Part shown: positions 16,950 to 25,230 of the stretch, in pieces | How positions within the stretch are numbered: position 1 is the stretch's first letter | Layout of the letters: each line of letters starts with the position of its first letter | Source: Nocardia pneumoniae NBRC 100136 | GTDB lineage: Bacteria > Actinomycetota > Actinomycetes > Mycobacteriales > Mycobacteriaceae | Length of the DNA: 64,000 nucleotides | NCBI RefSeq assembly: GCF_000308755.1 | Contig: NZ_BAGF01000070.1 | Coordinates: 1-64,000, forward strand | Direction: 5' to 3' | Position numbers and translations under genes: made by a program | Notes under the pieces: model-generated | Databases searched by the model: none | Told to the model about the DNA's origin: nothing | What the model saw: only the letters and a program-made list of their open reading frames with translations

Positions 16950-18140
16950 ATGAGACAGACCGATGGCCGAGCGATCACCAATCCGGAGAACGCCCAAAGT
17001 TTCTCGCACGCCGAGATCAAGCAGGCGGCGGACGGGATGAACCCGGCCGAGCTCGGCGGTGCGTTCGACGCGTGGGCGGGTATCGCGGCGGCTGTGACGA
17101 ACGCGGGGCAAGAGTTCGAAACCGCGATCAAGAAAGCGGTGGAACAGCATTGGGAGGGCGCGGCGGCGGAGAGCGCGGTGCGCGCCGTGCGGGACTACGC
17201 GGCGCGGGTAGGGGATTTCGGCGAGGCCTTGGGTGCCCAGAACGGGCCGCTGTCGACGGCGGCGAACGCGGCGGCGAAGTTCAAGGCGTCGGTGCCGGAC
17301 ATGCTGGACACCTCCGGTAGTCAGGCCGATCCACAGCAGCGCAACTCGCGGGAAGAACAAGCACGCGACGAGATGAACACCCAGTACATCCAGCCGTACG
17401 GAACCACCGCGCCGGGCATTCCCACCCTGCCGCCACCCATCGGTCCCGCCGCCGCGTCATCGGGAGTCGAGGCCGCGAACAGCGCGGAGCCCGGTACGGG
17501 CGTCAGCCCACAGGCGCTGTCGAACGGCACCGGCGCCAGCGACGCCGCGGCCGCCGACAACACGCCCCCTTCCGAGAGCAGCGGCCTCACCGGCGGCGCC
17601 GACGCGGAAACGAGCCCGGATGAGCCAGCGCCGCCGACACCGGAGAATGTTCCGCAAACCATTGCTTCTCAGGCGGTTTCACAAAACCAGGACATCGGGA
17701 CGTCGACGGCGGCCGCATCCACCACGCGGTCTCCGGCATCCGGCCTCGGCACCCCGATCGTGCCCACCACGCCCCTGCCGACGACGCCCGCCACCGTCAC
17801 TCCGACCTCGCTCAACGCCACGCCGAGCAGGCCGGGCACGCCCAGCCCTCTCGGTCGGCCGGGTGTCACCGGAGAAAGCGACAACCAACCGCGACCAGGT
17901 ACCTCCCGCGCCGCACCGCCCACCGCCCCTGCGGCGTCGACGGCGCCATCGGCCGCGCCGGGACGCCCCGGCGCGCCGGGCGTCTCGGGATACTCGGGCA
18001 TGATCCCGCCCGGTATGCGTGGCCGGCGCACGGACGACGACGAGCACAAATCGCCGAAGTACCTGCGCACTGAAGAGCACGCGAAAGAGTTGCTCGGCGA
18101 GGTGAAGCCGACGGTGCCGCCGGTGTTCGGAGAACAATGA
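16950..18140 (+). CDS. PPE-domain T7SS substrate with long Pro/Thr/Ala tail
   Basis: 396 aa. The N-terminal helical hairpin (about 15-115) contains the WxG-type turn HWEGAAAESAVRAVRDYA (W68-E69-G70), as in PPE/WXG proteins. Residues about 125-350 are low-complexity Pro/Thr/Ser/Gly. A conserved acidic C-terminus (HKSPKYLRTEEHAKELLGEV) resembles tails of nocardial PPE/WXG proteins. ATG at 16950 follows GGGGGAAAG, 19 bases after the lipoprotein. The stop overlaps the espG start. Predicted to be chaperoned by the downstream EspG and exported through an ESX system encoded elsewhere. No PE gene is adjacent. Confidence 0.8.
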   Translation: MRQTDGRAITNPENAQSFSHAEIKQAADGMNPAELGGAFDAWAGIAAAVTNAGQEFETAIKKAVEQHWEGAAAESAVRAVRDYAARVGDFGEALGAQNGPLSTAANAAAKFKASVPDMLDTSGSQADPQQRNSREEQARDEMNTQYIQPYGTTAPGIPTLPPPIGPAAASSGVEAANSAEPGTGVSPQALSNGTGASDAAAADNTPPSESSGLTGGADAETSPDEPAPPTPENVPQTIASQAVSQNQDIGTSTAAASTTRSPASGLGTPIVPTTPLPTTPATVTPTSLNATPSRPGTPSPLGRPGVTGESDNQPRPGTSRAAPPTAPAASTAPSAAPGRPGAPGVSGYSGMIPPGMRGRRTDDDEHKSPKYLRTEEHAKELLGEVKPTVPPVFGEQ

Positions 18141-18877
18141 TGGCGCGGTGGACACTGTCGGCCGAGCAGTTCGCCGCGGCGTGGTTCGGCACCGGCCTGG
18201 ACCGTATGCCGTTCCCGTTCCGGTTCACCAGCCGGTTCCCCGGCCTGCACGAGTACCGGGCCTACCAGCGGCAGTTCCGCGCCGAGCTGGAACGCGACGA
18301 CCGGCTGCCGCTGCGCACGGCGATCACCACGCTGGCCCGGCCCGACTGGCGCATCGAGATGGTCGGCTACGACAACACCCGCGACGGCATCGAACTGCGC
18401 GCCGTCGCCTGCGGCACCCGCACCGGCTCGGGTGTGCTCGCCGAGCAGTCCCCAGGGCCGGATGGCGGCCGAGTCCGGTTGCGCCGCTGCCGAACCGACC
18501 AGCTCGCCACCGAACTGGTGCGCCTGCTGCCGGACGCCCCGGCCGGCACCGCGGGGGAGAAGAGCTTTCTGCTCGACGACCTCAACGACGATCGCCCCGA
18601 TCTGCTGGGCAGCGCGCCAGCCAGTCAGGTCAAGGAGCGCTACCGGCGTTTCTGGCGCCAGTCGTGCACCACGCGTGGCACCGCCGTCGTCCTGCTGGGC
18701 CCGCGTAACGCCGAACCGCTGCGCACCGGCCGCCTGCGCTGGATCGACACGCCCGACGGCCGCTACTGCGAGGTCCCGGCCAATCGCGCGCTGATGATCC
18801 GGCCCGGTACCAGCGCGGATATCGCCCGCTACCTGGACGAGGCGATCGTGCGCGCCAAAGCACGCATGGACCGATAG
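18137..18877 (+). CDS. espG: ESX secretion-associated chaperone EspG
   Basis: 246 aa cytosolic EspG-family protein. Members bind the tip of PE-PPE dimers, keep them soluble and deliver them to the cognate ESX membrane complex. The family pattern is visible: LSAEQFAAAWFGTGLDRMPF, then RPDWRIEMVGYDNTRDGIEL and a C-terminal block RYCEVPANRALMIRPGTSAD. The ATG overlaps the PPE stop (ATGA), tying chaperone to substrate. No EccA-E, EspG-associated MycP or EsxA/B genes are in the window, so this is an orphan substrate-chaperone module. Confidence 0.85.
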   Translation: MMARWTLSAEQFAAAWFGTGLDRMPFPFRFTSRFPGLHEYRAYQRQFRAELERDDRLPLRTAITTLARPDWRIEMVGYDNTRDGIELRAVACGTRTGSGVLAEQSPGPDGGRVRLRRCRTDQLATELVRLLPDAPAGTAGEKSFLLDDLNDDRPDLLGSAPASQVKERYRRFWRQSCTTRGTAVVLLGPRNAEPLRTGRLRWIDTPDGRYCEVPANRALMIRPGTSADIARYLDEAIVRAKARMDR

Positions 18878-18912
18878 TTTCTCCGCGGCGCGCGGGCTCG
18901 TAGTTTGGGGCT

Positions 18913-19353
18913 ATGCGAACTCGGGATGAAATCGAAGCATTTCTGGACGAGTATCAGCAGGCGTTGAGCTCGTTCGACGCCGAACGCTCGGCCACGCTGT
19001 GGGGGACGCCGGGCACGATTGTGAGCGACCGATTCGTCGGCTCGCTGTCCTCGCGCGCGGAGATGGCGCAGGGGCTGCGGCAGTCATATCCCTTCTATCG
19101 AGCGTTGGGGCTCGCGTCGGTCGACCACACCTTGCTGGGACAGGTGGAGATCACCGAACGCATCACACGGTTGCGTGTCCGCTGGCATTTCTTCGACAAC
19201 GCGGGCGAATTGCTCACCGACAGCGACTACGAATACCTGCTGCGCCGCGACGATGACGGCGCGCTGCGCGTCTATGTCGCGGTCGCGATCGACGAAATGC
19301 GGAAGCTGACCGAACTCGCCGCCGCCAAGGGCATCGAACTGCCGGGTGCCTGA
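18913..19353 (+). CDS. NTF2/SnoaL-like small protein
   Basis: 146 aa cone-fold protein: helix DEIEAFLDEYQQALSSFDAE, then TLWGTPGTIVSDRFVGSLSS and strands VDHTLLGQVEITERITRLRV, with RVRWHFFDNAGELLTDSDYE. No catalytic residue set identifies a reaction; members range from isomerases to ligand binders. It lies 35 bases after espG on the same strand and could be read through from that operon, but nothing in it suggests a secretion role. Confidence 0.75.
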   Translation: MRTRDEIEAFLDEYQQALSSFDAERSATLWGTPGTIVSDRFVGSLSSRAEMAQGLRQSYPFYRALGLASVDHTLLGQVEITERITRLRVRWHFFDNAGELLTDSDYEYLLRRDDDGALRVYVAVAIDEMRKLTELAAAKGIELPGA

Positions 19354-19779
19354 TTGCACCCATGGTGCACCGATCCCCGCTTCGCACATCCGATGGACAG
19401 GGTCAGCCGCGTGCCCGCCTCGGCGGCGATCAACGCGCCGCCGCCCGGCGGACCAGATTCCGGCCTTGTTCGACTTCCACGCCGAGTTGGCCGAAACACT
19501 GTCCTGAACGAGTCTTCTCGGTGCCGGACCACCATTTGGTCCGGCGTCGAGACCGAGCTCGGGTCGAGTACCCGGTGCCAAGTAGTCGGTGGATACGGGC
19601 ACGAATCATCTGCGGCCTCCCCGCAACCCCGGGCCAGGCGTCGAACGCCGTGCTCGTAGGACGCGTCCACTCGGCTCACGGCGACGTGGCACAGATCCAG
19701 CGCCGCCGCGCCGAGGAGCGGATGTCGCGCACGTGCGGCAGCACTGGCGCGACTACCGAATATGCGAAACGGGGTCCGG
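19354..19779. other. Intergenic region without a supportable gene
   Basis: 426 bases between the NTF2-like gene and the glyA stop. Several overlapping open frames exist on both strands because of the high G+C, but none has a ribosome site, recognisable family or consistent codon pattern. The minus strand around 19500-19690 has protein-like phrases in more than one frame (for example SRVDASYEHGVRRLARG), compatible with a decayed gene. No strong hairpin seen. Confidence 0.4.
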
Positions 19780-21075
19780 TCAGCCGAGCAGGCGCCAGTC
19801 CTCCAGACCGCCGTACAGCGGAACGTCCTTGGCGAGCTTGCTCACTCGGGCCCGCAGCGAGTCCAGGTCCGCGGTACCGGCCAGCGCGCTGGCGATGATG
19901 TCGGCGACCTCGGCGAACTCGGTGTCGCCGAAGCCACGGGTGGCCAGAGCCGCGGTACCGATGCGCAGGCCGGAGGTGACCATCGGCGGACGCGGGTCGA
20001 ACGGAACGGCGTTGCGGTTCACCGTGATACCGATCTCGTGCAGCAAGTCTTCGCCCTGCTGGCCGTCGAGTTCGGAGTTGCGCAGGTCGACCAGCACCAA
20101 GTGCACGTCGGTGCCGCCGGTGAGCACGCTGATGCCCTTGTCCTTGACGTCGGCGGCGGTGAGGCGCTCGGCGAGGATTTTCGCGCCCGACAGGGTGCGT
20201 TCCTGGCGGTTGCGGAACTCCTCGGTCCCGGCGATCTTGAAGGCGACGGCCTTGGCGGCGATGGCGTGCATGAGCGGCCCGCCCTGCTGGCCGGGGAACA
20301 CCGAGCTGTTCAGCTTCTTGGCGTACTCCTGCTTGGCCAGGATCAGGCCCGAACGCGGACCGCCCAGCGTCTTGTGCACGGTCGAGGACACCACGTCGGC
20401 GTACGGCACCGGCGAGGGGTGCAGCCCGGCGGCGACCAGGCCGGCGAAGTGCGCCATGTCCACCCACAGGTAGGCGCCGACCTCGTCGGCGATCGAGCGG
20501 AACGCCGCGAAGTCCTGATGGCGCGGGTAAGCCGACCAGCCCGCCACGATGACCTTCGGACGCGCCCGCAGGGCGATCTCGCGCACCTCGTCCATGTCGA
20601 CGCGGTGGTCTTCCTTGCTCACCCCGTAGGAGTGCACCTCGTAGAGCTTGCCGGAGAAGTTCAGGCGCATGCCGTGGGTGAGGTGACCGCCGTGCGCGAG
20701 GTCGAGACCGAGCAGCTTGTCGCCCGGGTCCATCAGCGCCATCAGCACCGCGGCGTTCGCCTGCGCGCCGGAATGCGGCTGCACATTGGCGAATTCGGCG
20801 CCGAACAGTTCCTTGGCGCGGTCGCGCGCCAGGGTCTCCACCACGTCGACGTGCTCGCAGCCGCCGTAGTAGCGCCGACCCGGGTAGCCCTCGGCGTACT
20901 TGTTGGTGAGCACGCTGCCCTGCGCCTGCAGCACCGCGCGCGGCACGAAGTTCTCGGAGGCGATCATCTCCAGGGTGTCGCGTTCGCGGGCGAGCTCGCC
21001 TGCCATCGCGGCAGCGAGCTCCGGATCGAGCTCACCGAGAGACTGGGAATTGACAGAGGCGGTCGTCTGCGTCAC
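19780..21075 (-). CDS. glyA: Serine hydroxymethyltransferase
   Basis: PLP enzyme converting serine and tetrahydrofolate to glycine and 5,10-methylene-THF; the main source of one-carbon units. 431 aa. Active-site motif VVSSTVHKTLGGPRSGLIL holds the PLP lysine K235. Also seen are MIASENFVPRAVL, YAEGYPGRRYYGG and the cofactor-binding VDMAHFAGLVAAG. GTG start at 21075 lies 4 bases after the upstream TetR gene stop, so translation is probably coupled to it. Counterpart of Rv1093 (glyA1). Confidence 0.97.
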   Translation of the reverse strand: MTQTTASVNSQSLGELDPELAAAMAGELARERDTLEMIASENFVPRAVLQAQGSVLTNKYAEGYPGRRYYGGCEHVDVVETLARDRAKELFGAEFANVQPHSGAQANAAVLMALMDPGDKLLGLDLAHGGHLTHGMRLNFSGKLYEVHSYGVSKEDHRVDMDEVREIALRARPKVIVAGWSAYPRHQDFAAFRSIADEVGAYLWVDMAHFAGLVAAGLHPSPVPYADVVSSTVHKTLGGPRSGLILAKQEYAKKLNSSVFPGQQGGPLMHAIAAKAVAFKIAGTEEFRNRQERTLSGAKILAERLTAADVKDKGISVLTGGTDVHLVLVDLRNSELDGQQGEDLLHEIGITVNRNAVPFDPRPPMVTSGLRIGTAALATRGFGDTEFAEVADIIASALAGTADLDSLRARVSKLAKDVPLYGGLEDWRLLG

Positions 21076-21079
21076 GGGC

Positions 21080-21679
21080 TCAGTCTATGGGCCGGGGGAC
21101 GGCGTCTCGAGCAGGGGGTTCATCCAGGTAGTTCTCCAGCAGGACGGTGAGATGTCGCTGCGCGTCTTCCAGCGGCCGGGTGGATTTCATCGCCCGCGCC
21201 TGGACGATGGCGCCTTCCATCGCGCTGAACGCGAAACTGCTGAACGATCGTGCCTCTTCCGCGGACAGGCCCGCGCCGGTCAGAGCGGCGCCCAGCCGCT
21301 CGTGCCAGTCGGAGAAGACCGCGCCCGCGGCGGCCTGCACGCGGGGCTCTGATTCGGCGAGAGCCGCGCCGACGACCGGGCACCCCGCGCGGTACTCGGT
21401 CTTCTCCAGTGCGGTGACCCACCAGCCGAGCAGTGACCCGAACCAGCGCCGCGGGGGCGCGGCCGTGATCTTGTCGATCACCGTGCCGATCCGGTCGCCC
21501 GCGACCCGGGTCGCGGTCTCGACCAGCTCGCTCTTTCCGGAGGGGAAGTGCTGGTAGAGCGAGTTGCGCGAGGCGTTGCCGCGTTCCAGCAGAGCCGCGA
21601 GGCCCGCGGCGTGCACGCCCTGCTCGCGAACCAGCTCGATGGCGCTTTCGATCAGCCTGGTGCGCGGTCCGGGGGTCAT
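21080..21679 (-). CDS. TetR-family regulator (LmrA/YxaF-like)
   Basis: 199 aa. The DNA-binding head is TPGPRTRLIESAIELVREQG, then GLAALLERGNASRNSLYQHF and PSGKSELVETATR. The ligand domain has WWVTALEKTEYRAGCPVVGA, a pattern of the YxaF/LmrA group that responds to flavonoid-like or lipophilic compounds. ATG at 21679 has AAGGAA 5 bases upstream. It is divergent from a PaaI-type thioesterase; between them is a perfect double operator. It ends 4 bases before glyA, so repressor and glyA may share a transcript and glyA could be autoregulated with it. Confidence 0.9.
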   Translation of the reverse strand: MTPGPRTRLIESAIELVREQGVHAAGLAALLERGNASRNSLYQHFPSGKSELVETATRVAGDRIGTVIDKITAAPPRRWFGSLLGWWVTALEKTEYRAGCPVVGAALAESEPRVQAAAGAVFSDWHERLGAALTGAGLSAEEARSFSSFAFSAMEGAIVQARAMKSTRPLEDAQRHLTVLLENYLDEPPARDAVPRPID

Positions 21680-21702
21680 GCGGATTCCTTGCTCACGGTT
21701 GC

Positions 21703-21756
21703 GTGAACCGATCGGTCCATGTTGCAATCATGGCAGATGTGGACCGATCGGTTCAC
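21703..21756. promoter_or_regulatory. Perfect 17-bp inverted repeat: double TetR operator
   Basis: gtgaaccgatcggtcca (21703-21719) and tggaccgatcggttcac (21740-21756) are exact inverted copies. Each arm itself contains the 10-bp palindrome accgatcggt (21707-21716 and 21743-21752), the form of a TetR-dimer site. The centres are 36 bp apart. It lies between the TetR ATG and the thioesterase ATG, so it should control both and, by coupling, glyA. Confidence 0.85.
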
Positions 21757-21772
21757 CGAAAGGATGGGATCG

Positions 21773-22219
21773 ATGTCCGACCCGACTCAGCTGTCCGGTC
21801 TCGAACTCCTGCGCACCGCGATGACCAGGGCGGATCGCCCGCCGTTCATCGGTGACCTGCTGGGCATGGAGGTCGACGAACTCGAGCACGGCAAGGTGGT
21901 CTTCGCGCTGCGCACCCGGCCCGATTTCGCCAACCCGCTCGGCACCACGCACGGCGGCATCTGCGCCACCCTGCTCGACTCGGTGATGGGTTGCGCGGTG
22001 CACAGCACGCTGGACGCGGGCGTCGGCTACACCACGCTCGAGCTGAAGATCAACTACATCCGTTCGGTCCCCACCGACGGACAGCGGCTCACCGCGACCG
22101 GCACCACCATCCACGTCGGCCGCACCACCGCGACCGCCGAGGGCCGGGTGGTCGACGAGCAGGGCCGCCTGATCGCGCACGCCACCACCACCTGCGTCAT
22201 CTTCCGCGGAGACCGCTGA
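21773..22219 (+). CDS. PaaI-family hotdog thioesterase
   Basis: 148 aa single hotdog domain, hydrolysing acyl-CoA (often phenylacetyl- or other aromatic-CoA) thioesters. Core: FIGDLLGMEVDELEHGKVVF, then FANPLGTTHGGICATLLDSV with the catalytic-region HGG and acidic residue on the long helix, followed by TLELKINYIRSVPTDGQRLT. ATG at 21773 has AAAGGA about 8 bases upstream; an ATG at 21764 is the alternative. It is divergent from and presumably repressed by the TetR gene through the operator at 21703-21756. Confidence 0.92.
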   Translation: MSDPTQLSGLELLRTAMTRADRPPFIGDLLGMEVDELEHGKVVFALRTRPDFANPLGTTHGGICATLLDSVMGCAVHSTLDAGVGYTTLELKINYIRSVPTDGQRLTATGTTIHVGRTTATAEGRVVDEQGRLIAHATTTCVIFRGDR

Positions 22220-22311
22220 CCCGAATTCCTGGGGCACCGCGAACCGTAACGGGAACCGGCGACCCGAGCGGTTTCCCTGGTGACAGCTATGCAGAACCAC
22301 CCAGTGGAGGA

Positions 22312-22431
22312 ATGACCATGGTCGGCTTGGTTTCGGTGCCCAACTCTCCCATCGAGGCGCTGCTGCGCACCCTTTCGCTGCTGCTGTGCAGCATCTCCGC
22401 GGGCGGACAGGGCTGCGCCGTCATCCAGTGA
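22312..22431 (+). CDS. Very small peptide (37-39 aa), unknown function
   Basis: Strong GTGGAGG (22304-22310) lies 7 bases before ATG 22318 and 1 base before ATG 22312. The second ATG fits better and gives a 37-residue peptide. It has a neutral N-terminus (MVGLVSVPNSPIEALLRT), a hydrophobic centre (LSLLLCSISAGGQ) and a Cys-containing end (GCAVIQ). It is 92 bases after the thioesterase stop and convergent with the DUF885 gene. It could be a membrane micro-protein or a Cys/Ser-rich precursor peptide, but no modifying enzyme is adjacent. Chance is possible; the ribosome site is the best evidence. Confidence 0.45.
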   Translation: MTMVGLVSVPNSPIEALLRTLSLLLCSISAGGQGCAVIQ

Positions 22432-22479
22432 CTCCGAATGGCTTGCGACCCGAGCCGGGCCACAAGCCGCGTCCGTCGT

Positions 22480-23691
22480 TCAGGCCGCGGCGCGCACCGC
22501 GCCCGGCGTGAGCGGTTCGTCGAGCAGCCTGCGGAACCGGTCGGCCCGGTCGTCGGCGTCGAGCGCGCGATCGAGCCAGCCGCCCAGCAGTCGATATCCC
22601 TCCACATAGGTGGAGATGTAGGCCCGCCACAACGGCGAGGACAGGAATCGCAACGACTGCCGCGCCCGGTCCGGCGTCACCAGACTCCAGGTCTGCAAGA
22701 ACTCCGCCACCTCGTCGTGGCTGCGCCCCCGGTCGTGCAGCAGCAGCGCGGCATCCTGCCGCACGCCCAGCAGCTTGGCCGAGGCGTTGGAAAGTCGTTC
22801 GGCTCGTTCGCCATCGAAGCGCAGGCCGAGGTCGGCGTAGATCTCCTGCGCCCACTTCCCCCAGCCCGGCCCGACGATGGAGCGCAGCGCCAGATCGGCC
22901 AGCCCTTCGGCCATCAGGCACTGCGGTGTGTTCACCAGGAACAGCGTCTGCTCGGCCTGCCCGTCGGCGACCAGCCCGGCCTCCTTGCGGCAGTGCTCGG
23001 TGTGGTGCCCCGGGTACGACTCGTGTGCGATGAGCTGCGGCAGGTGGGCCATGTGCTGTTTGAGGTCGGAGTTGATCGCGACCCGTGAGTGGTAATTGCC
23101 CAGGTAGTAGTTGAATCCGGACCAGGGCTTGTCGCCGACCACCTCGTAGGTCACGTGCTCGTGGTCCGGCAGCGGGTAGCGGGCGCGGACCAGTTCGCGC
23201 AGCGCGCTGGAGAACGCCTCGACGCAGACCGACAAGCGCTCCGGTGGGATCTCGTCGGCCTTGCGATGCGCGGCCATTCGTTCGGCAAGCGGTCCGTCGC
23301 CCGCGAGCACCTCGTCCATCTGCCGATGCGCGTCCCGGTAGTCGGCCACGTCGCCGGGGGCGATGTCGACGTCGAAGTAGGCCCGGACCTCCTCGACGAA
23401 CCCGATCTCGTCTCCGGCGAACTTGCGGCCGGAGCATTCCAGCGCGCGCAGGTGCACGTCGAGGAATTCCGCGCGCTGCGGCGACAACCCGGCATCCGGT
23501 ACCGCGGCCCGCAACTCGGCCGCGCGGCGGGCCAGCTCGCGCGGCTGCGGCGCCGGCGCGTTCTGCACCTCGCGGCGCAGCGCGGGATCGCCGGTGTAGG
23601 CGTCGACGAACCCTTCCTCGAGCCGATCGAAGGCGAGGCCGAGTCGCAGGTATTCGGTGACGAGGGGATGCGCTTCCATGCCAGCCGACAT
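22480..23691 (-). CDS. DUF885 metallopeptidase-like protein
   Basis: 403 aa. DUF885 proteins resemble gluzincin peptidases; here the zinc motif is LIAHESYPGHHTEHCRKEAG with both His of HESxPGHH present. Also seen are WSGFNYYLGNYHSRVAINSD before it and a downstream Glu-rich helix (CLMAEGLADLALRSIVGPGW) supplying the third ligand. No signal peptide, so cytosolic. Start at 23691 (MSAGMEAH); ATG 23679 is an alternative. It follows the WS/DGAT-like gene by 67 bases on the same strand, so it may be the last gene of the NRPS transcript, though a role there is speculative. Confidence 0.82.
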   Translation of the reverse strand: MSAGMEAHPLVTEYLRLGLAFDRLEEGFVDAYTGDPALRREVQNAPAPQPRELARRAAELRAAVPDAGLSPQRAEFLDVHLRALECSGRKFAGDEIGFVEEVRAYFDVDIAPGDVADYRDAHRQMDEVLAGDGPLAERMAAHRKADEIPPERLSVCVEAFSSALRELVRARYPLPDHEHVTYEVVGDKPWSGFNYYLGNYHSRVAINSDLKQHMAHLPQLIAHESYPGHHTEHCRKEAGLVADGQAEQTLFLVNTPQCLMAEGLADLALRSIVGPGWGKWAQEIYADLGLRFDGERAERLSNASAKLLGVRQDAALLLHDRGRSHDEVAEFLQTWSLVTPDRARQSLRFLSSPLWRAYISTYVEGYRLLGGWLDRALDADDRADRFRRLLDEPLTPGAVRAAA

Positions 23692-23758
23692 TAGCGCGAA
23701 ACGCGGGGCATCACAGTCCGGGCCTGGTGCTGGCTACCGGAAACTGGGCAGCCGATCG

Positions 23759-25126
23759 TCAGTCCGAGTCGCCGAGGGCGGCGGCGATCTCGTGGAACGA
23801 TTCCCGCAGGATGTCGGTGTAATCGTCCACGTCGGGGACTATCTCGGGATCACACGCCACGGACACGGTGAAGCTGTCGCCCACGCCGACGAACGAGTGC
23901 GCCAGACCGATGTCCGGGTATACCGGCGGCAGCATGCCGGCGAAGCGAAACGGCTTGCCCAGCAACGACCATTCGGCGGTCGGCTCGCATTTGATGCTGG
24001 TCAAGATCGTATGCGCGACGGCGGGCGCCGCGTCGGCGGGCGGGAGCGTGCCGTACCTCGCCCGGTATACCCGGCTCGGGAGCAGGTCGATCAACTCCAG
24101 TCGGGTGAGTTCGCGGCGGCTCGATGCCGAGGCACGGCGTACCCGCAGGTTGGCGTCGACAACCCGTGCGCGGGTGGCGAGATCGCTTTCGCCGGGGAAC
24201 AGGTCGACCACGTCGGCGCCCACGTGATTGACACCCATCACCGGCGCATCGGGCACCGCGATGGTCACGAACGCCGCGAGATCGTCCGGGCACGCGTCCT
24301 GTTTTTCCAGATATCGCTGCATGGCACGCGAGATGGCGGTCAGGCCGATGGATGTCACGGTGATCCCAGGCGCCCGGACGGCCCGCAGTTCCAACGGGAA
24401 TGTCCGCATGACGCGTCCCGGACCGATCCGCTGGTTGAGCACCGTCCGGGTGCGCGGTGGCGTGTTCGGCCCGCTGTCGTCGCCGTCCCGGGCGATGCGC
24501 CGGTTCTCGGCTCCGACGCGGGCGTTGAAACGCAGCACCTGGAACGGCCAGCGCACCGCGCCTCCCACGGCGGCGAGTCCGAGGCGCAGGCCCAGTCGCT
24601 TGGCGGCAGGCCCGAGATTCTCGATCCGCACCGGTGCGGGCGCCGACGCGAACAACGCTTCCGACAGCGACGTCATGGCCGGGCCCGCCATGAGCGCGTG
24701 ACTGACGTGCATCATCACCACGGTGCCCACACCGTTCAACGTCGGTACGCCGGAGACGCCGGTAAAGACGTGCAGCTGCCATGCGCTGACCCGAGCATCC
24801 AGCGGCCGCTCCAGAATGCGCCCCATCTGGTCGAGGCACCCCGTCCAGTCCAGTTCCGCCGCATGGGTGACGACGTGACTGTCTATCGGACTGTCGTCGA
24901 CGCCCCAGAACGGATGGGCGAGCCCGCCAGGCACGTCGTGAATCCGGCGGCGCAGCGGTTCGAGCACGTCGGCGCGTTCGCCGATGTGACGGGCGATGTC
25001 GGCGGCGTCCGGCGGCGCGCCGGTCTCGCTGTCGAACACCCACCACATCGGCCAGTCGGTGACCCGCCCCGAGCCAACGAAGTAGTAATAGGAGGCATCA
25101 TTGGCCACCAGCTGTGATTCGCGCAT
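23759..25126 (-). CDS. WS/DGAT-like acyltransferase with altered active site
   Basis: 455 aa member of the wax-ester synthase/acyl-CoA:diacylglycerol acyltransferase family: N-terminal MRESQLVANDASYYYFVGSG, mid-domain VSAWQLHVFTGVSG, and C-terminal PPVYPDIGLAHSFVGVGDSF typical of mycobacterial WS/DGATs. The catalytic HHxxxDG is S142-H143-A-L-M-A147-G148, so the first His and the Asp are replaced while the central His is kept. It may acylate a different acceptor or be inactive. It sits 104 bases after the aldo/keto reductase and follows the NRPS on the same strand. An ester-forming tailoring role is possible but inferred. Confidence 0.8.
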   Translation of the reverse strand: MRESQLVANDASYYYFVGSGRVTDWPMWWVFDSETGAPPDAADIARHIGERADVLEPLRRRIHDVPGGLAHPFWGVDDSPIDSHVVTHAAELDWTGCLDQMGRILERPLDARVSAWQLHVFTGVSGVPTLNGVGTVVMMHVSHALMAGPAMTSLSEALFASAPAPVRIENLGPAAKRLGLRLGLAAVGGAVRWPFQVLRFNARVGAENRRIARDGDDSGPNTPPRTRTVLNQRIGPGRVMRTFPLELRAVRAPGITVTSIGLTAISRAMQRYLEKQDACPDDLAAFVTIAVPDAPVMGVNHVGADVVDLFPGESDLATRARVVDANLRVRRASASSRRELTRLELIDLLPSRVYRARYGTLPPADAAPAVAHTILTSIKCEPTAEWSLLGKPFRFAGMLPPVYPDIGLAHSFVGVGDSFTVSVACDPEIVPDVDDYTDILRESFHEIAAALGDSD

Positions 25127-25230
25127 CCTGCTGCTCTCGTCGAACTCGGGGTTTGCCGCACTCTATCGCCGGAAGGCCGAAATCGCCTGGCGCCATGGGC
25201 AACCAGGGCGAAGTCGTACCGGCTGTCCGA

